Assembly: GCF_001613205.1 (NCBI RefSeq)
Contig: NZ_BDBX01000004.1
Coordinates: forward strand, 310,001-374,000
DNA: 64,000 nucleotides
Direction of reading: 5' to 3'
DNA from: Nocardia sienata NBRC 100364
GTDB lineage: Bacteria; Actinomycetota; Actinomycetes; Mycobacteriales; Mycobacteriaceae
The notes beneath the pieces are model-generated. The model was given only the letters and a program-made list of their open reading frames with translations, was not told where the DNA came from and ran no database searches. Positions within the stretch are counted from its first letter, which is position 1; each line of letters starts with the position of its first letter. The position numbers and the translations under genes were made by a program. Shown in pieces: positions 8,819 through 17,370 of this stretch.

Positions 8819-9670
8819 TCACCGCGCCCGTTCGGCGGCGAGCACGACATGGCGCATGAGCAGCGCGGTCGTCACCGGGCCCACCCCGCCCGGCACCGGG
8901 CTCAGCCCGCCCGCGATACCCCGGACCGACTCCGCGTCGACATCGCCCACGATCTTTCCGTCGGCGGCCTCATTGGTGCCGACATCGATCACCACGGCCC
9001 CCTCCCGCACATTCGCGCCGGTCACCAGCCCGATCCGGCCCGCGGCGGCGACGACCACATCGGCGGCCGCGGTCACCTGGGGCAGGTTCGCGGTGCGGGA
9101 ATGGCAGATGGTGACCGTCGCGTTCTCCGCCAGCAGCAGCTGCGCCAACGGTTTGCCGACGACGTTCGACCGTCCCACCACGGCCACGTGCCGGCCGGCC
9201 AGTTCGATGCCGTGATGTTTCAGCAACTCCACCACCGCTTCGGCGGTAGCGGGCGCGAACCCGGCCGAGCCGGCGGTGAGCAGTCCGAGCGACAGCGGGC
9301 TCACCCCGTCGACGTCCTTGGTGGCCACGATCGCCGGGGACACCTCGTCGAGCGTCACGCCGGCCGGTAGCGGCGTCTGCAGCATGATGGCGTCGGTCTC
9401 GGGGTCGGCGCTGCGCACGGCGAGTTCGGTGCGCAGGGTGTCGGCGGAGGCGTCCGCGCCGAGATCCACGGTATCGCAATCGATTCCGCGATTGGCGGCC
9501 GATTTCTTCAGTGAGTTCACGTACCAGGCACTGGCCGGATCGGCGTTGGCGACGACCAGCGCCAGCCGCGGGGCCCGGCCCGCTTGCTCGGTCAGCGCCT
9601 GCGCCCGCGCGGTGGTATCGGCGTTGATGGCGGCAGCGAGGTCTTTCCCGGTCAGCGATGCGGTATCCAC
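8819..9670 (-). CDS. folD: Bifunctional methylenetetrahydrofolate dehydrogenase / methenyltetrahydrofolate cyclohydrolase
   Basis: The product is 283 residues, the standard FolD length. It carries the signature LQTPLPAGV, the NADP-binding VVGRSNVVGKPLAQLLL and the C-terminal VPGGVGPVTTALLM. FolD interconverts 5,10-methylene-THF, methenyl-THF and 10-formyl-THF in the cytoplasm, supplying one-carbon units for purines and formyl-Met-tRNA. The start is GTG at 9670; no better in-frame ATG is close. The gene stands alone, divergent from the secreted YdcF-like gene. DGVSPLSLG occupies the position of the usual DGFHP motif, a variant seen in some actinobacterial FolDs. Confidence 0.95.
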   Translation of the reverse strand: MDTASLTGKDLAAAINADTTARAQALTEQAGRAPRLALVVANADPASAWYVNSLKKSAANRGIDCDTVDLGADASADTLRTELAVRSADPETDAIMLQTPLPAGVTLDEVSPAIVATKDVDGVSPLSLGLLTAGSAGFAPATAEAVVELLKHHGIELAGRHVAVVGRSNVVGKPLAQLLLAENATVTICHSRTANLPQVTAAADVVVAAAGRIGLVTGANVREGAVVIDVGTNEAADGKIVGDVDAESVRGIAGGLSPVPGGVGPVTTALLMRHVVLAAERAR

Positions 9671-9934
9671 GGATGTTCACCCTATCGGTTGCGGGCCGAG
9701 GGGACCCCACCCGCGGCCCCGCACACCGCCGGCTATTACTGTGTCGATGGCACCGATACGCCCCGCAGAGCTGTAGCCAGGGGTTTCATGGGACATGTCC
9801 CCGATCGGACAGCCGCAAATACCAGGTTCCGGCCGACACCGGACCTATGGTGGGTTGCCACATACCGCACCCGAATTTCATCGAACGAATCATCTGCGAG
9901 AACCCCGCTCCACCCGTGGAAAGGTGTCGCCGTA

Positions 9935-10813
9935 GTGCACAGTCGAAGAGGTTTGCAGTATCTGGTGGCGGCCGCGGCCGCCGCGACGAGTATCGCGCTC
10001 GCCGGGTTCGCCGGCGCGCCGGCCCAGGCCAGCCCTGAAACAGACGCCCTGTACAACTCTGCTCAGCGCCACTTCACCGATGGCGATTCCGTCGCCGGCC
10101 GGGCCGCGCTCCAAGATTTGATCGGGCGGGATCCCACCGATGCAGAGGCGCTGTCCCTTCAGGCGATCTGGTCCCATTACGCGGGCGATATCCCGGCCCT
10201 CAACGATGCCATGGACCGCCTGCGCGCCGTAGACAGCGCGATGGCCGCCGGCACCGATGGCGTCCTGCACGCGGTCGGCGCGGGTATCGCCACCCTCCCG
10301 AACCCACTTCCGGCCCTGGTCGGGCCGCAGACCGGCATCGTGGTTTTCGGTTTCGGGCTGCTCCCCGACGGTACGCCCCGCCCCGAACTCGTCGAACGCC
10401 TGCAGGCCGCCTGGCTGCAGGCCATCGCCTCGCCGTTCTCGCCGATCGTCGTCAGCGGCAACAATCCGAGCAACGGGATCACCGAGGCCCAGGCCATGGC
10501 CGGCTGGCTGATCCACCGGGGTATCGCGGCCGAACGGATCCATGTGGAGAACCGAGCCGGTTCGACGGTCCAGAACGCGCTGTTCAGTGCCGATATTCTG
10601 CACAGTCTGGGTGCCCGGACCGCGGTGGCGGTGACCTCACCGAACCATATCCGGCGCGCGGTCGCCGATCTGTATGTCGCGGGAATCCCGGTGGTGGGCG
10701 CTACCACCTCGTTGAACCAGCTGGTCTCCCAGCTGCCCCCGCCCGGCAAAAAGGCTCAGTACAGCATCTACCTCGACGCGACGCGCACGTTCCAGCTCAG
10801 CACCAGCCGCTGA
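9935..10813 (+). CDS. Secreted YdcF/ElyC-type (DUF218) protein
   Basis: The product is 292 residues from a GTG start chosen because GGAAAGG precedes it and a signal peptide begins there (RRGLQYLVAAAAAATSIALAG, cleavage after APAQA). Residues ~30-110 form a TPR-like helical segment (ALYNSAQRHFTDGDSVAGRAAL, DPTDAEALSLQAIWSHYAGD). The remainder is a DUF218 domain: GIVVFGFGLLPDG, IVVSGNNPSNGITEAQAMAGWL, RIHVENRAGSTVQNALFS. DUF218 proteins such as ElyC and SanA act in envelope integrity; the substrate is not known. The frame is open further upstream to 9584, but that part has no coding features. A strong hairpin ends the gene. Confidence 0.82.
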   Translation: MHSRRGLQYLVAAAAAATSIALAGFAGAPAQASPETDALYNSAQRHFTDGDSVAGRAALQDLIGRDPTDAEALSLQAIWSHYAGDIPALNDAMDRLRAVDSAMAAGTDGVLHAVGAGIATLPNPLPALVGPQTGIVVFGFGLLPDGTPRPELVERLQAAWLQAIASPFSPIVVSGNNPSNGITEAQAMAGWLIHRGIAAERIHVENRAGSTVQNALFSADILHSLGARTAVAVTSPNHIRRAVADLYVAGIPVVGATTSLNQLVSQLPPPGKKAQYSIYLDATRTFQLSTSR

Positions 10814-10827
10814 CCCGTCACCTGAGC

Positions 10828-10860
10828 ACCGCCCCTCGGTTCGGCGAGCCGAGGGGCGGT
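10828..10860. terminator. Bidirectional terminator between the YdcF-like gene and galT
   Basis: A 12-bp perfect stem pairs 10828-10839 with 10849-10860 around a 9-nt loop, midway between two convergent genes. It starts 15 bp after the rightward stop codon and 39 bp from the leftward one. Confidence 0.85.
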
Positions 10861-10898
10861 CTCCTGATACCGGCCCGGGGCATCCGGTACCCGAGCGA

Positions 10899-12047
10899 TC
10901 AGACCGAGGCCACGGCCTCCCGGATCCGGGCCGCCGCCGCGTCCGGAGGGATGTCGGCGATGAAGGCACCCATCGCCGACTCCGACCCGGCCAGGTATTT
11001 GATCTTGTCCGGACCGCGTCGGATCGAGGTCAGCTGCAGATGCAGGCGCACACTGTCGCGGCCGACGTGGACCGGCGCCTGGTGCCAGGCGGCGATATAG
11101 GGCGTCGGATCTTCGTAGAGGGCGTCGATCCCGCGTAGTAGCCGCAGGTACAGGGTGGCGAGTTCGTCCCGCTCTGCCTCGTCGGTGGCCGCGAAGTCCG
11201 GGATGTGCCGGTGCGGGAGCAGATGTACCTCGATCGGCCACCGGGCCGCGAACGGGACGAACGCCGTCCACCGCTCCCCGGCCAGGACGACGCGTCCGCC
11301 CGCGCGTTCACCGTCCAGGACACGCTGGAACAGGTCCGGCCCGAGTCGCCGCACGGAATCGAGCACCCGGGCGGTCCGCGGCGTCACATAGGGGTAGGCG
11401 TAGATCTGGCCGTGGGGATGCGGCAGGGTGACGCCGATGGCTTCGCCGCGGTTCTCGAACGGGAACACCTGCTCGACCCCGGGCAGCGCGGACAGTTCGG
11501 CGGTGCGATCGGCCCAGGCCTCGATCACCGTGCGGGCCCGGCCGGGGGTGAGATCGCCGAACGACCCCTCGTGCGCCGGGCTGAAGCATACGACTTCGCA
11601 GCGTCCGACCGCCACGCGTTCCCGGTCGAAACCGAGGGCGGCCATATCGTCGGGTCCGGTGGGGACCGGTGGGGTACCGGCCGGCTCGTTCGCCAGCGCG
11701 GGGCCGAAGGACGGCGATCGGTTCTCGAATACCGCGACGTCGTACTGATCGGGTATCTCCGATGGGTTGCCCGGGGTCTGCGGAGCGAGCGGGTCACGTT
11801 CGGCCGGCGGTAGCACCACCCGGCTCTGCCGTGCCGCGGCGATGGAAATCCATTCGCCGGTGAGGACGTCCTGCCGCATCACCGCGGTCGGCGGTCTGGG
11901 TTCGAGCCGGCGGGTGTCGATACGGCGTTCGGGTCCGAGGCGGGTATCGGCGTCGTCGTAGTAGATGAGATCCCGGCCGTCGGCCAATTTCGCGGTGCGC
12001 TTCACGATGCGGCTGGGCACCCGTTCACGATAGCGAGCCGCGCTCAT
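10899..12047 (-). CDS. galT: Galactose-1-phosphate uridylyltransferase
   Basis: The product is 382 residues from the ATG at 12047. The frame stays open upstream to 12296, but that extension is Arg/Thr/Ser-rich and unlike the family. The active-site HPH is at residues ~210-212 (TLPHPHGQIYAYPY). Substrate-binding segments include AVFENRSPSF, VCFSPAHEGSFGDL and the C-terminal HLQLTSIRR. GalT swaps UMP between UDP-glucose and galactose-1-phosphate in the Leloir pathway. No galK or galE is adjacent on the downstream side. A bidirectional terminator separates it from the convergent YdcF-like gene. Confidence 0.95.
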   Translation of the reverse strand: MSAARYRERVPSRIVKRTAKLADGRDLIYYDDADTRLGPERRIDTRRLEPRPPTAVMRQDVLTGEWISIAAARQSRVVLPPAERDPLAPQTPGNPSEIPDQYDVAVFENRSPSFGPALANEPAGTPPVPTGPDDMAALGFDRERVAVGRCEVVCFSPAHEGSFGDLTPGRARTVIEAWADRTAELSALPGVEQVFPFENRGEAIGVTLPHPHGQIYAYPYVTPRTARVLDSVRRLGPDLFQRVLDGERAGGRVVLAGERWTAFVPFAARWPIEVHLLPHRHIPDFAATDEAERDELATLYLRLLRGIDALYEDPTPYIAAWHQAPVHVGRDSVRLHLQLTSIRRGPDKIKYLAGSESAMGAFIADIPPDAAAARIREAVASV

Positions 12048-12142
12048 CGACCGGCCGTGCGTGATATCGGCGGGTCGGACGCGGTGAACCGACGCAGTGG
12101 ACCGGGATTCGCCGGCGGTCGTCTCCGTACCCTCAGCGGTCG

Positions 12143-12364
12143 TTGACCGCGATCCTCGCGGCCGCCACTCCGCTCTACACCGGACTTCCCGCGGATACCC
12201 CCGGCCGGTTACAGCATCACCTCGGCGTCCCGGTGGTGCCCACCGCGGACGGTCCGGACCGGCGTGCACGGCGGGCCACCGAATGCTTCGAGGCACTGCT
12301 ACGCCAGGGTGAGCCGGGCTCCCGGCCCGCCATCACTACTCCGACACCCGCACCGACAGTGTGA
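12143..12364 (+). CDS. Possible small hypothetical protein
   Basis: A 73-codon frame with a TTG start lies between the divergent galT and the convergent SDR gene. I kept it because third codon positions are strongly G/C throughout, as in real genes here, and because it fills the gap exactly. It opens TAILAAATPLYTGLPADTPG and ends with a Thr/Pro-rich tail. No obvious ribosome-binding site, signal or domain is visible. It could be a real small gene or the remnant of a larger one. Confidence 0.35.
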   Translation: MTAILAAATPLYTGLPADTPGRLQHHLGVPVVPTADGPDRRARRATECFEALLRQGEPGSRPAITTPTPAPTV

Positions 12365-12384
12365 TCCCACACCGCCGCGGGCGT

Positions 12385-13155
12385 TCAGCGCAGTATCGTG
12401 CCGCCGTCGATATTGATGACCTGACCGTTGATCCAGGCACCGTCGCCGGAAAGGAGGAAGACCACCGCCGCGGCGATATCCTCCGGTTCCCCCACCCGCG
12501 GACTGTGCATCCGGCCGAGCGCGGCCCTCTCCAGATCGGGCCACTGGGGAGCGGACCGGATCGCCTCGGTCGCAGTGAATCCCGGCGCCACTGCATTGCA
12601 ACGGATCCCTGCCCTGCCCCATCGGGTCGCCACATGGCGGGTCAACGCACCGATACCCGCTTTACTGGCCGCGTAGGCGGGCCTGGTCGGCTCGCCCTGG
12701 AAGGCTGCCGCCGAGGACATGTTGACGATGGCCCCACCGCCTCGGCCCACCAGGAGCGGGATGGCGTGCTTCATGGTGCTCAGGTAGCCGCGCAGGCTCA
12801 CGGTCATGACGCGGTCCCAGATCTCCAGGTCGATATCGACGACATCGGTGTCGTGACGCAGCGTGCGCATATCGGCCCCGACGTTGAACAACGCGTCCAC
12901 CCCGCCGAACCGGCAGGTCGCCTCCTCGAAGAGGCCCGCGATCGTTACCGGGTCGGCCAGATCGAAGGCCACCGCAGTGGCGGCGCCCCCGGCCGCGGTG
13001 ATCTTCGCGGCGGTGCCCACAGCATCGGCTTCGCGCAGGTCGCCGACGACCACACGCCAGCCCTGGGCACCGAGCCGGACGGCTGTCGCAGCGCCGAGTC
13101 CGGTGGCGCCACCGGCCACCACAACGACTTTTCCACCCAGACCGGATGCGCCCAT
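12385..13155 (-). CDS. Short-chain dehydrogenase/reductase (SDR)
   Basis: The product is 256 residues from the ATG at 13155 (GGGAAA upstream). In-frame ATG at 13194 and TTG at 13200 would add 13-15 residues without SDR character. The cofactor motif is VAGGATGLGAATA; the Ser region NMSSAAAF and the YxxxK pair (YAASKAG) are present. The usual NNAG tetrad is replaced by NVGA, a departure in the structural Asn motif. The C-terminal WINGQVINIDGGTIL is typical. The gene is divergent from a Nudix-type regulator, which could control it; the substrate is unknown. Confidence 0.87.
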   Translation of the reverse strand: MGASGLGGKVVVVAGGATGLGAATAVRLGAQGWRVVVGDLREADAVGTAAKITAAGGAATAVAFDLADPVTIAGLFEEATCRFGGVDALFNVGADMRTLRHDTDVVDIDLEIWDRVMTVSLRGYLSTMKHAIPLLVGRGGGAIVNMSSAAAFQGEPTRPAYAASKAGIGALTRHVATRWGRAGIRCNAVAPGFTATEAIRSAPQWPDLERAALGRMHSPRVGEPEDIAAAVVFLLSGDGAWINGQVINIDGGTILR

Positions 13156-13192
13156 ATCCGCGTACTCGTTTCCCGATTCACCAAAGAATACC

Positions 13193-13210
13193 ATTCTCAA
13201 CTACGAGAAT
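13193..13210. promoter_or_regulatory. Inverted repeat in the SDR / Nudix-regulator divergent region
   Basis: A perfect ATTCTC-N6-GAGAAT repeat lies in a locally AT-rich stretch between the SDR start and the regulator start. Divergent position beside an NrtR-like gene makes it a plausible operator for autoregulation and SDR control. Binding is inferred. Confidence 0.42.
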
Positions 13211-13228
13211 TACAATACCCTCGAGACG

Positions 13229-13888
13229 GTGCCCCTGGACGAATACGGCAATATAGGTGCTGTGGACCAATCGGCGGTATCGGTGGATGTCGTGGCGTTG
13301 CGGTTCTGGGCCGGCGACGCCGCGCTCACCTTCGGCATCGCGGCACGTGGGCACGAGCCTTTCACCGGGCACGTCGCTTTACCCGGCGTCCTGCTCGGGC
13401 GCGGCGAACGGCTCGCCGACGCGGCGCGCCGGGCCGTTCACACCAAACTGGGTGTACCCGACAGCGCCATCGGCCCGGTCGGCCAGCTGGTGACCTTCGA
13501 CGAGCCCACTCGCGATCCCCGCGGCCCCACGCTGTCGATCGTCATGTGGGCGGTGACCACACAGCACGACGGCCCCGCGCAGTGGGCATCTCTCGATGAC
13601 GCCCCGGCACTGGCCTTCGACCACGACAGCATCGTGGCCGCGGCGCGCGGCCTGTTGTCGGGGTTGCTCTGGAAAGATCTGTCGCTGACCCGGGCCCTGC
13701 TCGGGGACGAGTTCCCGGCCACCCGTGCGGTCGATCTCGCGACCTCCCTGTCGGGCGCCCGGCCCGATGCGGCGAACCTGAACCGCACGCTCGCCGGTAT
13801 CCCCGGATTACACAAGACCGACGAGCGCCGCCGTACCAAGGCCACCGGCCGGCCGGCCGCCGTCTGGTCCTTCGCCGCCGGGCGGTAG
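13229..13888 (+). CDS. NrtR-like Nudix-domain transcriptional regulator
   Basis: The product is 219 residues from GTG 13229; GTG 13262 (preceded by AGGTG) is an alternative start. The N-terminal ~140 residues are a Nudix fold (VALRFWAGDAALTFGIAARG, HVALPGVLLGRGERLADAARR). The rest is a winged helix (LTRALLGDEFPATRAVDLATSL, NRTLAGIPGLHKTDERRR, AVWSF), the NrtR arrangement. The Nudix box is degenerate: where active enzymes have RExxEExG, this has RAVHTKLG, so the metal-binding glutamates are missing and the domain is probably a ligand sensor. NrtR relatives sense ADP-ribose or related NAD metabolites; the ligand here is unknown. No NAD biosynthesis gene is adjacent. Confidence 0.82.
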   Translation: MPLDEYGNIGAVDQSAVSVDVVALRFWAGDAALTFGIAARGHEPFTGHVALPGVLLGRGERLADAARRAVHTKLGVPDSAIGPVGQLVTFDEPTRDPRGPTLSIVMWAVTTQHDGPAQWASLDDAPALAFDHDSIVAAARGLLSGLLWKDLSLTRALLGDEFPATRAVDLATSLSGARPDAANLNRTLAGIPGLHKTDERRRTKATGRPAAVWSFAAGR

Positions 13889-13958
13889 CCCGGCCGCCGC
13901 ACCCGCGCGCACCGATATTTCCGATGCGCACGGCGCGCGGAACCGACAGACTGTGCCC

Positions 13959-14765
13959 ATGACCGCTTCCGACACCGCCGATATCACCCGGCGGCTCCGT
14001 GCCGCCGGCTGCGTATTCGCGGAGGAGGAGGCGCGGTTACTGAGCGATGCGGCAACCTCCGACGAGGAGCTCGCGGGCCTGCTGGCCCGCCGGATCGCGG
14101 GCACTCCGCTGGAGCATCTGCTCGGGTGGGTGCAGTTCCGCGGCCTGCGGATCGGCGTCCGCGACGGGGTGTTCGTCCCTCGGCAGCGCTCGGCCCTGCT
14201 CGTGGACGAGGCGCTGGCACTGGCCGCCGACCGCCCGGTCCACACAGTGGTCGACCTGTGCTGCGGCTCGGGAGCCCTGGGCCTGGCCCTGCTCACCGGC
14301 CTCCGCCCGCGGCCGGTGGAATTGGTGGCCGCCGATATCGACCCGGTGGCGGTGGCCTGCGCCCGCGACAATCTCACGGCGGTCGGCGGACGGGTCCACC
14401 AGGGCGATCTCTTCGACGCGTTACCGGATGGACTGCGCGGCCGGATCGATATCTTGCTCGCCAATACCCCGTACGTCCCCTCCGGCCAGATCGCACGGTT
14501 GCCACCGGAGGCCCGCGAGCACGAACCCCAGGTCGCCCTCGACGGCGGACCCGACGGCCTGGCGCTGGCCCGGCGCACCGCGTCGGCGGCGACCGAATGG
14601 CTGGCACCGGGCGGGAGTCTGCTGATCGAGATCGGTGTCGATCAGATGCCGGCCGCCACCGAACTGCTCACCGCCGGTGGGCTCACCGCCCGGATCGTGC
14701 GCTCGCCGGACCTCGACGCCACGGTGGCCGTGGGCAGGCGGCCGGCGGCTACTTCCGGCCGGTGA
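13959..14765 (+). CDS. Putative protein N5-glutamine methyltransferase (PrmC/HemK-like)
   Basis: The product is 268 residues from the ATG at 13959; an in-frame GTG two codons upstream is less likely. The N-terminal helical domain includes LLARRIAGTPLEHLLGWVQFRGL and the VFVPRQRSALLV segment typical of PrmC relatives. The SAM motif is VVDLCCGSGALGLAL with acidic AADIDPVAVACARDN. The catalytic tetrapeptide is NTPY instead of NPPY, a change typical of the PrmC-like paralog group rather than the release-factor methylase itself. The target may therefore be a different glutamine or asparagine. Its 3' end overlaps the convergent SDR gene by 17 bp. Confidence 0.86.
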   Translation: MTASDTADITRRLRAAGCVFAEEEARLLSDAATSDEELAGLLARRIAGTPLEHLLGWVQFRGLRIGVRDGVFVPRQRSALLVDEALALAADRPVHTVVDLCCGSGALGLALLTGLRPRPVELVAADIDPVAVACARDNLTAVGGRVHQGDLFDALPDGLRGRIDILLANTPYVPSGQIARLPPEAREHEPQVALDGGPDGLALARRTASAATEWLAPGGSLLIEIGVDQMPAATELLTAGGLTARIVRSPDLDATVAVGRRPAATSGR

Positions 14766-15576
14766 ATTCGTCCATCGAGTGGTAGACGCCGACGGTGTTC
14801 AGGAACAGATCCCGCAGTTTGAGCGGCAGCACGCCGGACAGCGCCTTGTTCAGGCGCGAAGTCCACGGCAGGATCACGACCGGCGTGCCCTTCTTCATCT
14901 CGGTCCAGGATTTATCGACGACTTTGTGCTGGTCCAGGATCGGAGTGAGCCAGAATCCCTTGGCACCGGCGAACATTCCGGTATTGATATAGGTCGGGCA
15001 TACGGTGGTGACCTTGACATGGCCGTGACCGGCCTGTTCGAGTTCGATACGCACCGAATCCGACCAGCCCAGCGCCGCCCATTTCGACGCCGCGTACACG
15101 CTCATCCGGGGGTTGTGCACCAGCCCGGCCGAGGAGGCGATGGTGAGCACCCGGGCCTCGGTGGTCCCGGCGACCATCGCCGGCAGGAACTCCAGGGTCA
15201 CATACATCGGCGCCAGCGAATTGATCGCCATGGTCTTGTCGATATCGTTGCGGTCCTTCGTTTCCCAGAAGTAGGTGTTACCGCGGACGATGCCCGCATT
15301 GTTCACCAGAACATCGATATCACCGACATCCACCCGCACCGATGCGGCGGCCGTGGCGACCGCGTCGCTGTCGGAGACATCGACCGGGTAGGTGTGCACG
15401 GTGCCACCGGCCGCGGTCAGTTCGGCCGCGGTCTCGCGCAGCGCGGTGTCGTTGATATCCCAGAGCACCACGGCGGCGGCGCCTTCGCGCACCGCCCGGG
15501 CGGCGAAGAGTTTGCCCAGGCCCATGGCGGCCCCGGTGATCAGCACCTTCTTACCGGCCACCGTATCCAGTTCCAT
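14749..15576 (-). CDS. Short-chain dehydrogenase/reductase (SDR)
   Basis: The product is 275 residues. The cofactor motif is LITGAAMGLGKLFA and the acidic VVLWDIND suggests NAD(H). NNAG, the catalytic Ser in TIASSAGLV and the YAASKWA YxxxK pair are all present. The longer C-terminal region (PILDQHKVVDKSWTEMKKGTP) resembles the branch often annotated as acetoin- or fatty-alcohol-type membrane-associated SDRs. It lies 42 bp downstream of the semialdehyde dehydrogenase gene on the same strand, so both may be one operon handling alcohol/aldehyde substrates. That pathway link is inferred from adjacency. Confidence 0.88.
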   Translation of the reverse strand: MELDTVAGKKVLITGAAMGLGKLFAARAVREGAAAVVLWDINDTALRETAAELTAAGGTVHTYPVDVSDSDAVATAAASVRVDVGDIDVLVNNAGIVRGNTYFWETKDRNDIDKTMAINSLAPMYVTLEFLPAMVAGTTEARVLTIASSAGLVHNPRMSVYAASKWAALGWSDSVRIELEQAGHGHVKVTTVCPTYINTGMFAGAKGFWLTPILDQHKVVDKSWTEMKKGTPVVILPWTSRLNKALSGVLPLKLRDLFLNTVGVYHSMDEFTGRK

Positions 15577-15618
15577 CGCTTTCGGATCCTTGTCGTCGCA
15601 GTGTGCTGAGGAAGTGGC

Positions 15619-17190
15619 CTACTTCTGGCGCAGCGTCTTCATGACCCGGAAGTAGAGTGTCATGGTCTTCGCCCACATCGCCTCCGACATCCCCGGCAAC
15701 GGGGCGATCGGCAGCATCCGCTGCACCGCGATGGTCTGGGTGTCGACGTACTTCAGCAGCCCCTCCGGGCCGTGCCGGCGGCCGGTTCCGGAGATGCCCA
15801 TCCCACCCGACGGCGCGTCGGCGCTGCCCCACGCGGCGATGAAACCTTCGTTCACGTTCACCGAGCCCGCGTTGATCCGCGCGGCGAATTCCCGGCCGCG
15901 GGCGGCGCTGCGGGTCCAGACACTGGCATTGAGGCCGTACGGGGTGTCGTTGGCCTGGGCCACGGCCTCGTCGTCGGTGGCCACCTTGTAGATCGAGACG
16001 ACCGGGCCGAAGGTCTCCTCGCGGTAGACCGTCATCTCGGCGGTGACATCGGTGAGCACGGTGGGTTCGTAGAAGTACGGACCGAGATCTGGGCGGTGGA
16101 CGCCGCCGGCGAGCACCGTCGCGCCCTTGGCGACGGCGTCGTCGACATGGGCACGGACCGTATCGAGTTGCCGCGCGAAGGTCAGTGAACCCATATCGGT
16201 GGAGTAGTCCAGCGGCGAGCCCAGCTTCAATGCCTTCACCGCCATGACGAATTCGTCCACGAAGCGGTCGTGGACCTTCTCGTGGACATAGATGCGTTCC
16301 ATGGATTCGCAGAGCTGACCGGCCGAGGCGAAACTGGCCCGGACCGCGGTACGAGCGGCCGCGACGGGATCGGCGTCCGACAGCACCAGCAGCGGGTTCT
16401 TTCCGCCGAGTTCGAGTGAGCAGCCGATGAGACGTTCGCCGGCCTGGCGGCCGATGGTGCGGCCGGTGGCGCTGGAACCGGTGTAGTCGACGTAGTCGGC
16501 ACGGTCGATCACCTCACCGCCGATCACCGAGCCGCGGCCCAGCACGATCTGCCAGAGATCTTCCGGGAGCCCTGCGCGGACCGCCGCGTCCACCGCCCAC
16601 AGCGCCGTGAGCGCGGTCTGGTTGTCGGGGCGGCCGACCACCGCGTTGCCCGCGACCAGAGCGGGTAGCGCATCGGAGACGGCCAGCGCGAGGGGATAGT
16701 TCCACGGCGAGATCACCGCGACCACGCCCTTGGCCCGCTGATGCACCTGCACATCGGTGAGCACCGGGAGTACACCGCGCGGATTGCGGCGGGCGAGCAG
16801 TTTGGGCGCGGTGGCGGCGTAGTACCGGGAGTTGACCGCGACATCGCCGACCTCGTCGAAGGCGTGCGCCCGGGATTTACCCGTTTCGGTCTGCACGATA
16901 TCGAGGATGGTGTCCTGTTCGGCCAGCACCAGATCGTGGAATCGGCGCAGGACCGCGGCCCGCTCGCGCACCGGAACCTGCGCCCACCGCCGCTGGGCGG
17001 TACGCGCGCGCTCGAACGCGGCCTCGATATCGGCGACCGAGGACTGCGGCAGTTCGGCAATCTGCTCACCGGTGGCCGGTGCGTGCACCGTGACGGCCGC
17101 GGCGCCGCCGGCCGCGGCCCGCGCGAGCAGCGGTTTCACCAGATCCGGGGTCAATGCGCCGGTGGCGGTGGGACGCTGGGCGGTCGTCAT
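15619..17190 (-). CDS. gabD2: Succinate-semialdehyde dehydrogenase (GabD2-type)
   Basis: The product is 523 residues. It has the ALDH catalytic Glu at ~260 (LELGGKNPLL) and Cys at ~294 (SAGQLCESMERIYV), plus SPWNYPLALAVSDALPALVAGN. The sequence style matches the mycobacterial GabD2 group, which oxidises succinic semialdehyde to succinate with NADP+. The pre-Cys segment has VVGRPDN where many ALDHs have a Lys for NADP binding (KPD), which could shift cofactor use. GGAGAAGG supports the ATG start. A TetR regulator is transcribed divergently from a shared 180-bp region and probably controls this gene and the downstream SDR. Confidence 0.88.
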   Translation of the reverse strand: MTTAQRPTATGALTPDLVKPLLARAAAGGAAAVTVHAPATGEQIAELPQSSVADIEAAFERARTAQRRWAQVPVRERAAVLRRFHDLVLAEQDTILDIVQTETGKSRAHAFDEVGDVAVNSRYYAATAPKLLARRNPRGVLPVLTDVQVHQRAKGVVAVISPWNYPLALAVSDALPALVAGNAVVGRPDNQTALTALWAVDAAVRAGLPEDLWQIVLGRGSVIGGEVIDRADYVDYTGSSATGRTIGRQAGERLIGCSLELGGKNPLLVLSDADPVAAARTAVRASFASAGQLCESMERIYVHEKVHDRFVDEFVMAVKALKLGSPLDYSTDMGSLTFARQLDTVRAHVDDAVAKGATVLAGGVHRPDLGPYFYEPTVLTDVTAEMTVYREETFGPVVSIYKVATDDEAVAQANDTPYGLNASVWTRSAARGREFAARINAGSVNVNEGFIAAWGSADAPSGGMGISGTGRRHGPEGLLKYVDTQTIAVQRMLPIAPLPGMSEAMWAKTMTLYFRVMKTLRQK

Positions 17191-17370
17191 CGTGAGCCTT
17201 CTCCTGAGCGTTCGCGCGCCGCGGCGGCAGAACCACAGCGGGAATGATTAATTGAACAGTGATGTTAGGGTAATCCTCGTGCCGTACGTCGTGTCAAGGG
17301 CTCCGTTCCGCGCAACAGTCCGGGACCACCGGGGGCTGTGGAATCTCACAACCCCGCCGGAGGCCGCGTC

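Noticed and set aside
12361..13599. Long plus-strand frame opposite the SDR gene
   Set aside because: Antisense to a clear SDR, His/Arg/Gly-rich, no domain.
17246..17275. GATTA/TAATC repeat as an operator for the TetR regulator
   Set aside because: Arms of 5 bp separated by 20 bp are easily due to chance.
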